Positions 1 to 25,900 of a DNA stretch of 64,000 nt are shown here, one piece after another. The translations under genes were made by a program, and so were the position numbers. Source of the stretch: Corticium candelabrum (Eukaryota; Porifera; Homoscleromorpha; Homosclerophorida; Plakinidae); NCBI RefSeq assembly GCF_963422355.1, contig NC_085094.1:2749619-2813618 (forward strand), written 5' to 3'. The notes beneath the pieces are model-generated. The model did no database searches. It was not told the DNA's origin and saw only the letters and a list, made by a program, of their open reading frames with translations. How positions within the stretch are numbered: the first letter of the stretch is position 1; every line of letters begins with the position of its first letter.

Positions 1-907
1 CACACACACACACACACACAGACGGTCATTTGTCACGTGACTGGCGTGCGTTATTGTACAGTACCCTATCCATGGTGAGTTTAGTAAGGGCCACCATCCG
101 CACTAAACGACTAGCTTAATCAATTAGTAAACATATGCTACTGTTTTAGCTCAACCTATGTTTGCATGCATACAATGGATTTAGATGCATGCATGAACTT
201 CATGAATTTACAGGTTATTGGCAAATAAGACGACTTGCTTGTAAGCAAGTGTTTCTTTCATTTCCAAGACTAAAAATTTAAAAAGGTTGGTAAGAAGCAA
301 TAGTACAATATTTAGCCGTACTAACTAGTGATTGTTGAGTAATCAATGCCTGAAGAAAGAAACTGGGCAACACATGAGGTTATACGGGCAACTCGTGTAC
401 AGTAAAGGATGCGGGTAAGACAAAAGCTGTCAGTGCATATACAGTCGTCAATATCCTACCACCATTATAATGATCGATAAGCAACAGCCGTCATCAACCA
501 TCACTTGTGCCATCTGTTTCCACTGCATCAGTCAGTCAGTCAGTGTCAATCGTTTTCTGAGATACAGTTTACATGCCAAGTTGTTGTTTAAACCGCTTTC
601 GTTTGTGTTCTCCCTTGCCTAGTGTATCCACAAACGAATTTCCTATATTGGCCCATCCAAATCCCTCTAGAAAACCATCAACCTATAGAATTGAAAACAT
701 GCACTCTGATTCCTAAGTAAAGACCGTTCAGACTAAAGCTGAAAGGCTACAAACAATTAACTTGTGACAGAGACAAAATGGTGAATGTACTTCAACAAAA
801 TCAGTAATTGCATTTAGAAAAATAGTATTACTTAAAACAATCCAAACTATTGTGAATGATGTGCTAAATAGACAACATCAAGAATGACAAAATATAATTA
901 TTATAGC
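1..907. other. Spacer downstream of the CH-SAM gene
   Basis: Opens with a short (CA)10 tract at 1-20. The rest is AT-rich sequence containing the 3' untranslated region of the minus-strand gene that ends at 908. I see no exon with credible splice sites or a recognisable protein on either strand. Confidence 0.5.
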
Positions 908-13801
<12,894 letters not shown>

Positions 13802-14688
13802 TTATGTACAGAAACAACTTTATTTCGAGTCCTGCAGATTTGCTACACCTTAGCTGACTGAAAAACAGCATTTGACTGGGCAATGAGTAAATACACGTAC
13901 AGATCCTGTGTTGCAGACGCAGAAAACTCGAATGCCTCCGGAATCTGAGCCCGTATACGTAATCGCGTAGATACCAGCAATGGCAGACGCTGTCTATTAT
14001 CTGTTATGCACAACTAGACGTCCACTTGCCGCAGTACGAGAAAGTATAGTAAGTCGCATTGAAGTCAACGTTTCGAGGCCGAGGCCTAAAAGCGGTCTGG
14101 CTCCGAGGCTATGCCGGCCGCGCGCTGTTGCGTCGCCATGGTGATTGTGACGAATAGTCACCATCTAGCTACAAGAATAGCTAGCGGTGTCATTGCGTCC
14201 TCACTCTCTCTTGGCTCAGAGGTTAGTATTTAATTAAATGCAGAAAACTAAAAGCATTGCCGAATTCTCCTGCCTTTCTATTCTATGTCTATGGGTGTGA
14301 AGTTCCAACCTCTAAAACCGTTTGGTGTTTGTACAAATATCTTGTACAGTTGTACGTATTATCTAATTTCTCTCTAGATATAGTTTAGTTAGCAATGCTG
14401 TTTGCAGTATTTGCCTACATGTACGTATCAATGGTTCTGCCCTAACTCTAGAGACATGTACCCTGTCATGATGTTGTCACATCATCACAATGGCAGTGTT
14501 ACTTACACGGGACAGAAAGAACACACACATTGCATTGAAAGCATCATGCATTGCAACAGTTTTGTGCACAGTCTTCCTTATGACAGTAAACTCTAATCTG
14601 AATGCCATGTTTGACCACTATGTCAGCAACAATCAACTCTGTGTCAATCCTCATAGAGATAAAATCCACGCACGGACTGAAACCAGTA
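13802..14688. other. Spacer between CH-SAM gene start and mucin-cadherin gene end
   Basis: Holds the 5' untranslated region and presumed promoter of the minus-strand CH-SAM gene (GC-richer stretch at about 14040-14160) and the 3' untranslated region of the next minus-strand gene. I see no TATA box that I would defend and no further coding exon. Confidence 0.45.
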
Positions 14689-17600
14689 CTAGAAGGGACT
14701 ATCATACAACGCTGATGCCAAGTGCTTCTTATCCTGCCTCTTCTTTCTTGCCACTTCTGTTGCAAACCGAGAAGATGATCGTGTTTCTGCACCAAAATAC
14801 CGTTCGTAGTAATCATCTGATTCTAAAGGAGGTAGTTCGACTCTGTCAGGCTGGAACGTCACATACTTCTGTTGACGAGGTTCAGGTGATGGACTTCGTC
14901 TGTCCAAGTTCTCGGTGGATGTATACGCTCTGACTTCACTCAGTCGATTGAGAGCTTCTTGAGACAGCGAAGCTTGTTTGCTGCTGCCTTTATACGACTA
15001 ATATAATAAATATACAATTTACATACAATAACGTTCAATCAATGAAACACTGTTATTGGTAATTAATTTCGGTGTGGGACATACCTCACCAGTGGGCTCA
15101 GGGTGGGGAGCCCAACTGTGGCCAGAGTCATACGTTGGATCCCACCAAGGAGTGCGGAAGGTTCTTCCCATAATGGGATCAGCCCCTATCATATGCTTCA
15201 AAGCTAGGTCATCTCCTAGCAACATAGCAATGAATAGCATGAATGGCAAAAACAAAGTATAAGCGCAAAGAACAGATGATCTAACCCCAAACAGAGCAGA
15301 AAAGAAAAACAAACAGGCAAGCAGCAAGGCACCATGCAGGGCAAACTCGTGAGCGAGCAGACGACCACGTAAGTAAACAGGCAGAGACAGACAAGAGAGC
15401 AAACAGATGAAAAAAACAAAGGATAGGAGACATCAAACAAGAGACAAACAGAGACAACAAGACAAACAGAGACAACAAGACAGACAACAAGACAGAGACA
15501 ACAAGACAGAGACAACAAGACAAACAGCACACAGCAATCTAGAGCACCTGATGCCATCTCTGCCATGTCTAAATCATGAGTAGATCCTCGAGTACTAGGA
15601 GTGCTTCCTGCAGTGATGTATGGCCGTCCACCATCTCTTTGACTGAAACACAAATGCGTTTGGTAATCAACATGAACACAATCTATAAACTACTTACGTC
15701 GCCTTGTCACGCTTTTTGCAGCAAAAGCAGCAGCAAAACAGTAAAATCAAAACAATCGCAACAAATCCACTCACAGCTCCAATCAATGAAATTCCAACAG
15801 TTGTTTCAAAAAATCCCTTTGAGCCGCCCCTGTAGCTGGAGACATTCGTAAGTCTGAAGCCCAAGTCTAATGATGCCTCATAAAGATATATGCTGTCCAA
15901 CTCCATCACAACCACACTTCCTGGAATGAACTCCCGCTGAGACAACTCATTCTTTGTCACAGTGTGATTGTCAGAGTATGATCCCTTCAATATGTAGAAA
16001 TACAACAGAATTGACCTACAACAGGAACAACCATTTCACACAAAAATATCGAATTTTATGAAATAAATGAGCCCTGACCTGTTGCTCACTCTCACGTAGC
16101 TTTGCTCTCTTGCTGTTCCATTGAATGGGCGAGCAATAGTATGCAAAATGTTTTTCTTGTTGTTCTTATAATCGCTCTCAGTGGCACCTTCTAGCGTCAT
16201 GCTGCATAAATATTCATTACTGAAAACATCTATATAAACTGTGGCAGTGCCTTCGCTTTCAAGCTTTGGATCTCCAGAATCGAAAGCTTTAACAAGTATA
16301 AAAAAACGTCCAACTTCAGTACCTGTCTCTGCCAGCACAACAGAAGGCCCATTGATCTTAACAAAAGACTCTGCTGTACCACTCAGTTTAGTATACGTGA
16401 CTAAACCTGCTAGTTCACCAATGTCTGGATCAATGGCATTCAGTGTTAGCAGTGTTTTCCCAATCTGTTTGTCATTAATGTACAGTTCACTTGCATAATA
16501 GCGAAATGTGAAAACTGGGCGCTCATTGATGTCCGTAACAGCAATGTGAATAATCACAGTAGAGGTTTTAGGTACTTTACCCTTGTCAGATGCAACAATG
16601 ATAACATCTCCTCCCTTGATCCATTTTTCATAGTCAATTGGGCCATTGACACGAAACTCACCATTCTTGAGGTTAATGGTAAACAGTGAAGCAAATGACT
16701 CTCCTCCTGGAATAGGATGCAGAGAATACTCGACCACACCATCCATACCAGAGTCATTATCCTTAGCCAACTCTTGCTGTGATATCACTTTACCAATTGG
16801 TGAATTTTCATCCACAGTCCACTTAAAATCCTGACTAACAAATTGAGGAGCATGATGATTGTTTGTCGTCACATTGATTGTCAGTTCAACTTCAGTTGAT
16901 CTTTGTGGAATTCCTTCATCTACTGCTATAACCACCAAATTGTATTGCGTTTCTAATGGTGTGTCTTTAAAGGAGACAGCTGTTGTCACATCTCCAGTCA
17001 AAGGACTGATGACAAATAAATCAGTTGCACTGGATAGAGAAAAGCTATATCTGATGACTTCATTTTGGTCATCTCTATCAACAGCATGAACGATTGCAAT
17101 AAACGTGTCCAACCCTGCTAGCTCGGAAACATTAGCAAAGTAAGCCTGCTGATCAAACTCAGGGTCAAAATCATTTGTTTCCACAACATGAATGATAAAA
17201 ACGGAGGCAGTAGCAAATGCCGTCAGACTTTGTATACTGTCATCCACTGCCTCAATGGTCAGACTATAGTTTAGTACATGGGCAGGTGGAATAGTCAAAA
17301 GAGATATTTCACCATTTTCATTGTTGATATGCAAAAATCCAGGGTTATGCCCCTTGTAAATAAAATACTGAACGTTGTCACCATCTCGGTCAGTTGCAGA
17401 CACTCTGATAACCGACTTTGGATATGATCCATTGGTGAAAATGGAAGTAGTGTACTGTAACATGTTAAATTCAGGAGCTACAAAATCATCCAACACAAAT
17501 ACTGTCAATAGAGTTGATTGCTCAAATTTTGTATCTGATGCAGTAACAGTCATTTCATAATATGTCTTTATTCGAAAATTCAGCTGCTTTGTAAGAGATA

Positions 17601-20600
17601 CAACTCCAGTAACACTATTAACAATAAATGTTCCATAACCATCCAAAATCCGAAATATGATGGGATTTAATTCTCCATCTGAATCAGTAGCAAACAACCG
17701 AGTAACAACTGTGCCTGGCTGTGCACGTTCACTCAGTTGAATGTTGTAGTTACTTGGATGAAATATAGGTTTGTTGTCATTTTCATTGCCTACTAGAATT
17801 GTCACAATGCCAACAGCCTTCTCAAAAGGTGGTCGCATTTCAGTTGCTGTAAGAGTGAGAGAATATCGTGAAATGGACTCATAGTCAACAGTTTTTGCTA
17901 ATTGTAGTATATTTCCATTCAACACAAAGGTATCTCCAATGTTCCCTCCAGAGATTGTTACAGTATGTTTTGCATTGTCTCCGAGATCATCATCTTTAAC
18001 TGACACTGTCAAGATTGACTGACCAATGCTGCTGTACTCTGATATTGGCACACTAGATAATAGGTTTATAAATTGTGGAACATTGTCATTGATATCAGTC
18101 ACAATTACTGTCACTGATGCAGTGGCATTCTTTGAGTCCACACTCCCATCATGGACAGTCACTTCTAGATCATAAATGGCTGTAGCTTCCCTGTCAAGAG
18201 TTGCCTGCAGCCACAATTGTCCAGTAACTGCATTGATAGAAAACTTGTTCTCTGAGTTTCCTCTTGTAATTGAGTATGAAAGTTGCCCCTGCCTACCTTT
18301 GTCAGCATCAGTAGCTTTGACACTACCAATCTGTTCGCCGACAAATGCATTCTCTTCTACTGAAAATGATAGATGAGTTTTCTCAAACACTGGAGCATGT
18401 TCGTTAGCAGCAACAACTTGAACAGCAACAACTGTCATTGCTGTCTGATTGACAGAGTCCAAGCATTGAATAGCAAGTGCAAATGATGTCTGATGTTCAT
18501 AGTCAATTATTTTTGTGGTTTCAATAATACCATCATTGCTTACAACAAAGCTGTCTGTCAGGTCTCCACCAATAATCTTCAATTTCAGTTTACCCTCATC
18601 CAACTCGTCAGCATCCACACACGTTACTTTCATGACAGTCACACCTACTGTTGAGTTTTCAGAAACGTTTGCTGAATAAAATGACGGTACAAAGCGTGGA
18701 AAGTTGTCATTTACATCAGACACAAAAATGATAACATGTGCAATCGCTGTTCTGTTGCCATCACTTGCTTTAACTGTCAAGTTATATACAGCATCTGTTT
18801 CTCTGTCTAACTGTTTCTGCAACCAGATCCTTCCCTTTCTTTCATCTACACCAAATACATTTCCTACATCTCCATCAGTGATCGTGTAACGAACTAACCC
18901 TTGTAGCCCCCTATCAAGATCTGTTGCATTGACAGTGCCTAACACGGTACCTGGCAAAGTATCCTCTGGCACAAACAATCTGTACAGTGATCCATTTATA
19001 AACACAGGAGTGTGTTCATTGTGCGGTACCAGCCAGACTATGACAGTAGCATATGCAGTATGATTGGCCCTGTCAGTGCACAGTAAAGTGAGCACAAAAC
19101 TATCCTTCTTTTCGTAATCCAGCTCATGAACAGTCATTACACTGCCATTTGCAGTAACCATAAAGTATCCATTGTCATCGTCATCAACAAGATGAACTTC
19201 TAATCCATCCACATCTAGCAAGTCACGATCACCACACAATGTTTTTTGGACTTCTACCTTCGATGACACTGGCTCTGGCAACCTACTGATGTATAGTGAT
19301 GACGTAAAGAACGGGTCATTGTCGTTGACATCAACTATTGAAACTCCAAGATAAGCTACAGCAGTTTGTGGTCTTCTGCCCTGGTCTTGAGCTGTAATTG
19401 TCAAGTTGAAATGTGAAAGTTTTTCATAGTCAACAGATTGTCGTAACCATACTTTGCCACTGATTGCTTCAATAGCAAAGTGATTACCAACATTTCCATT
19501 TGTGATGTTGTATAATAGATGACCGTGATGACCGGCATCTAAGTCTGTTGCTTGAATCTCTGTTATATAGCTGCCTATATTTAAGTCTTCCAAGATAGAG
19601 ACCACATGCATTGTGCCATTGAGAAATACAGGATTGTGCTCATTGACAGGATTAATGTTCACAACAACTAATGCTTGCACGCGATGACCAATAGAGTCAG
19701 TGCATATAACTAAAAACTGAATGTTATCCGATAGTTCATAATCTATAGACCTGCTAGTTCGAATAATGCCAGTCTCATCAATAACAAACATACCATCCAC
19801 ACTGTCTGATATATCAAAAAGAAGTTTTCCCACGTCAACAGAGTCTAAATCAGAGCAGCTGACAACTGTAACGACACTACCAGCTGCAGCCGACTCATAA
19901 ATCTCAGCAATGTACAATGCTTGATTGAATACTGGGCTGTTGTCATTAATGTCATCCACGTCAATAACTACTGTTGCCACAGCAGATTTCTGACTCTGAA
20001 TTCCCTGGTCGTGTGCTGCAACAGCCAATACGTGCCTTGCTTTTATCTCTCTGTCCAGTAAATCAGTTGTCTGAATTACTCCAGTATTGGGATCAATACT
20101 GAAGAGTTTACTACCACTATTTTGATCAAAAAGATCTGCTACAAATCTGAATCTTACTTCTCCTGCTTGATTGAAATCGTCATCTGCTGCTGCTACTTGA
20201 ACAATGGTCGTGCCAAGAGGCACACTCTCATTCACTGATGCAGCATAACTGTTGGAGTTAAAGATAGGCTTGTACAAGTTCAGCTCTTAATGAGAAAACC
20301 ATTCTAAATCTTCACAACAACAGCATACAGACAAAGAAATTTACCTATTTCACACAACGATCCTGTCCATCCTTGCAATGTTGAGCAATTACATCCAGAA
20401 ACATGATGACATTGTGCACCATTCTGACAGTCACAATTCAGACTGCAACCCAAACCAAATTTTCCAGAAGAGCAAACTAAACAAAACACACAGCAAAAGA
20501 GCTCAGGTCTAAGAAACGATACTATGCATTTAGAGTTTATAATATGTACTACCTCACCATCCCGTTCTTCGCAAGGGCAGATTTACGGCCATTTTTAGGC

Positions 20601-22847
20601 TTAGCGCATAACAGTTGGACTGATGAAGCACGTGTTGTAAGTGCGTGTTGAAAAAAACGGCGGTGCTCATCATTAACTCTTTCATTGACTAAAAAAGAAC
20701 TTTTAGTAGAAACTTTCGTGATCTGTCAATGGGCACTGCATTGGGTACTGTGAGTCAAGCCGGCGAATAGCTTCGTCATTTTTTCCTGTTGCAGTGATAA
20801 CTTTCGTTGCTTCGCCTTTGACGATATAGCAGACAGAGAGCACTTTTTGGGAGGCATTTTGACAGTGTACAGGGAGTTTGCTGTAATGACGCGAGCATTT
20901 GTAATGCCACAATAAAGGTGCGACATTACAATAGGTGACATGACAATGAGTAGCCATAGGATGACATCAAGAAGTACAGATGAACGCCAGCAATGCATAC
21001 GTATAGGACACAGAGCATGTTCACACCAGGCCTAATCATAGTTTGGCGTTAGTGCACTAACACCACTTGTTCACACAGGTCCTAATCATAATCAGTGTAA
21101 CACCATTCTGACACCATTCTAACGCCGCAAAAGTAGTATTACAACCACATTAGTAAGTGGCATTAGTGGTTGCACATGACTTTGGCACGTGAGGTAGTAT
21201 ACAAGATAGAGCATGCCGCCAATGTTTCTGATGTGGTGTTGTATGTTTAAACATACAAATGCAGCAACAACATGGCGACGTATGTGGAAGTGCAGGCAGA
21301 TGTCTACCACTGTACATGTGACAACTTCCTGCCATCCCTGAAAGAGCTACCAGAAAAAGCAAACTAAATGTTTCCCTCTTCAACCTAAAGCAATGGATTT
21401 GGCAAGACAATCCACACAAATTCTTGCCAGATATGGCAGAAGAAAACTGTCGAGGCTAATTACACTTAGCCTCGTGTAGCCAGTCTCTCCCCTTTTCTAT
21501 TTTCGGTAGGCGGGGAGGGTCTGGTGCAGTTGCTTTGATGTCTTCGTATTGCCGCTTGTATGATAAACGGTCAACTAAAGACTGGATGTGCCTGGCACTG
21601 AGCAGCTACTTATCTCTTATGCAAACTGGCTGGAATTCCTTCTCTTTGTCTTCTTGCAAATTGTGTTGTCATGTGAGCGATGCAGTTATGTCTTTGCAAA
21701 TGTGTAACTTCTATGTGTACTTACACAGCACTCAGGGCATCGACAACAGCCTAGACGTAACTTACGAGTGTCAATCAGTCGCCCTGTCTCTGTTCTGACT
21801 GCGTCACTAGCTACTGTATGTATATGTAACTACTTAAATACTGACGCAATCTATAGTGATGGACGCAGGCAAGTCTTCACGTAGGTAACGTTGGAACGTC
21901 AATTGCTTTCAGCGCCTACCCAGTGACCACTCTGTATCCGTCACCAACCTTTGCATATACGTATATGTGCCTGAATACTGACGCAACAGTAACAGCAAGA
22001 ATGGAACGTCTTCACACTGCAACGTCCATTGTTTCCATGGCCACTGACTACGCAGTGAGCACGCTCTGCGTGTCTGGTCGACCTCTAGCTAGCAAGAGAC
22101 AACAAAACATGAGCGACTGATCGACACTCGTAAGTTACCTCTAGGCTGTCGTCGACGCCCTAAGTGCTGTGTAAGTACACATAGAAGTTACACATTCGCA
22201 GAGACATGACTGCGTCGCTCACATGACAACACAATTCGAAGAGAAGAAAATTCCAGCCAGTTTGCATAAGAGATAAGTAGTCACTCAGTGCCAAGCACAT
22301 CCGGTCTTTAGTTGACCATTTATCGTACAAGCGGCAACACGAAGACATCAAAGCAACTGCACCAGACCCTCTCCGCCCACCAAAAATAGAAAAGGGGAGG
22401 GGCTGGCTACACGAGACTAAATTACACTCACGTGCCCACAGTGACTTACTAATCATAATTAGCGGTGTGAATGCGCTTGCATTAATGTTGGCCTAATCAT
22501 AGTTAGCCTAATCATAGTTAGTCCAGCTGTCGGTGTGAACATGCTCACAGACTAACGAAAAAGTCACCAGTTGCTATTCCAAAGTGAGAAAAGATCGCAT
22601 GCTAAAGGAGAAGCAAAGAAGTGCAGTGGTTTGTGAGCGCATAAAAAAAAAAACTTTTTGTGACATCCCGATTTTCAAAAAAAACCACAGTGCAAAGCAA
22701 AGTACAGGGCACCAGATACTGCAAAGAGCACTAGTTGTTTTTCAAAAGTAGAGAAGCTCATGTGCTAAAGGAGGAGCAGAAAGGAACAACAGTTTGCAAG
22801 CAATTACAAAAAAAATTCAAAATGGCTGCACCCATAGGACTACTTAC

Positions 22848-22897
<50 letters not shown>

Positions 22898-22949
22898 TTT
22901 TTTTATACATATATAGTTTATTCAAATATAAATAATAGCTACCCCTCCA

Positions 22950-22985
<36 letters not shown>

Positions 22986-25900
22986 TTTAATTATTAAAAC
23001 TAAATTACAATGATCAAGACCATGCACATACCAGAGCAAGTTGTGTTATCATCATTCAATTTGTAGCCGGTAATGCAACTGCAAATTGACTGATTTGCTA
23101 CAACAGCACACAGCTGAGAGCAATTATTTGTCCCACAAACGTGAGATGCTACATGAGAAAGACCATAAACAAACAAATACAGCAAACACACATACATGTG
23201 TGTGTCCATCCATACCAAGACAGTGAGACCCATCATCTTGAAGACTATAGCCAGCAAAACAGGAACAATTGTACATTCCAGGACCATTCACACAAACCTG
23301 TTCACACTCAGTTGCTTCCTGACACTCGTCAATATCTGCAGTAGACACAACTGCAAGCAGCAATCTCATTATGCCGACACTCAGCAACTCACCAAAGCAG
23401 TTCTTTCTATTTTGGGATAATTTGTAGCCATCCCAACATGAGCAAGAAAAATTTCCTGGACTGTTGGTGCACAACTGTTCACAGTCATTCATCTCTAGCT
23501 CACACTCATCAATATCTAAAGTAACCAAAGTATTCGATGCTGAGTCAGATAACTACAAATCACAACTAACAACTAACCGTCGCATTTTGCTCCAATTTCT
23601 TCATAGCCAGATGGACATGGGTCACAGTAGAATCCAACCATAGGAGCAGCATTGTCATGACAGCTTGTTCCTGCAAGGCAAGGGGTACTCATGCATCCAT
23701 CAAAGTCATTCTCACAGTGCCAACCAGTGTATGCATCTGAACAGTTACATGGCACAAACTGGAACCGATTAGCATCATACCCATCCAGTAAAGCATTATT
23801 AAAGTTGCAGCTCCCATTGTTCAGGCAGTCACAGAAGTTGATGTACGGTAGGTAACCAACAGATGCTCCACTTTCTGATGTTACTACAATTTCCAACTTT
23901 AGGCTTGCATGCTGATGATCCACAGAGTACACTGTCCAGTTCAAAACTCCACCTACCGAGACTCTTGCTCCAAACGCAGGATGAATAACTTCAAATTTTG
24001 TATTTGACTCATCTTGTTCTGAAAGTATGGACATAATCAGTGGCTTTCCTAGTGTCATATTAATCATTGCAGGAGCCGTAACATTCGGTGAAATTCGTTC
24101 TATATAGTAGAACATGCATCAACAAATATATTACAAAGAAAAGCATTCAATTGTACCCAGCTCAGAATTTTGTTGTTGAAACAATTCATCAGCTAGCCTT
24201 GAAGCCTTTCCTATACTTACACTCTGTGTTCTTGATGCATCATAGATACATGCATAGTTGTCTCCACACACTTTCAAAACCTCCATATGCAATGCACTGT
24301 TATTGAATGTAGGAGGACCAAACTCAGGAACAAATGTCAAATTATTATATGTCCAATAATCTGCTCCTTGCAAGTATGTAAATAAGGACTCATCTGGTTG
24401 GACTCTCCCTATAATATAATCCTTCAGATTAGGCAATTTACATACATGTATCATGTTATAGACTTATGTCTTACAAAGTTCTCCAAAATGATAAAAGATA
24501 GTTTTCTCACTAGAATTTGCATTAAGGACTGTGCCATTTGGAAGAAGTAAGTCATCATAAGAATTATCATTATAATTTCCAAGAAGACCCTTTGTTTGTT
24601 TCCTTTTAAACTCTTGTGACAGAAATGCTGTTCCTGACAGCATATCTACTGTAGGAGAGACTGTGAAACTAAATCCAGCTGCATGCAATAGCTTCACAGA
24701 ACCATTAGCTGATGTAGTATCAAGAAAAAGATCATTGTCTATAAACTGTTCAGTATCTCGTGAGACTGCACTTCCATTGACATAAACAATAGTAGAGTTA
24801 CCATCAATAAGTTCAAACTGAACAACAACAGAATCTCGATGTTTTACTGCAAATGCTGAAAATACTGTTCCTTCAGCACTGTTTGCAGCACGCTTTGTTC
24901 TAGATTGGATTAAAAAGAGTCCATTGGCAACACTTGCCAAGAGATACTCACCAAGTCCATTGAATGTGTACCGAAAACCATCTAATGTAACCAGATGAGG
25001 ATCTCCCCATGATAATGCTGTAACAGCAAAAGCACAATGAATTGCATGTGACAAATTTCTAAAACTAAAATTCTTCCCAAGTAATTGAAAATCAGAACTA
25101 CACCCCAATGCACGAGTACAAATAACGTTATTAAATATTAAGCAAAGAAAATTTATTGCAAATTTAAAATTTCAAAAGCGTCTGCATTTAAAACATTTAA
25201 TTTCAATCCAATTTTACCACAAAAGCAGACTGCAGCAAACTAGAACAACTTCTTATCACCTCACATTGAACACAATAAAGAACCACTTTAGCATCATCAC
25301 TGACAAGGATTCTATAATCTGCAGAGTCAATGTTTCTGAAAAGTACAGCTCTAGAATACTGTCAAAAGCAACCCCAAAACTTGCTATACTGTAACTTGTT
25401 ATATGGGAAATATACCAACCCAAACAATAGATGCAATGATACAAGCATAACAGTCTCGTAATTTGAAATACAAGTTTTATTGGAAAAGTCTCTAGAAATA
25501 ATTCTCAGACTGCCAAATTAGTCAGTATCAAGAGACATTTTCCCTCTATACAACATTGCAACATGTATAAGTACCCTAAATATTTAAAAGTATATACGAC
25601 TTCATGTTTCACTCTATACCTTCAGTGCAAACAATGCAATTAACAATACATAAACTTACTTTACTGCAACTGACTAATACTGTGCAACATCCTAGTAAAA
25701 CAAAGTTTTAGTGCACACAAAGCAACACGTACCAATATCTGGAGCTATATAGTCTTGACATGTGAGAAGCGGCCTTTTCTCAGAGTACAGATGACAATAG
25801 GAAGACTCCAAACAACACTTATGATAAGGTAATATATCATTTGCTTCATACATCTTGTAGCTGCTGAAGTGATACCGTGTATAATGGCTGCCATCAGGAA

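Larger units (their letters stand above)
20477..23031. other. Transposon-filled intron between EGF and cadherin parts
   Basis: A 2.55-kb intron, phase 1 on both sides. It holds a PIF/Harbinger-like MITE (21014-22545) with a fold-back element nested inside it, then TA and T tracts. I see no promoter, start codon with signal peptide, or polyadenylation site that would clearly separate two genes. Confidence 0.6.
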
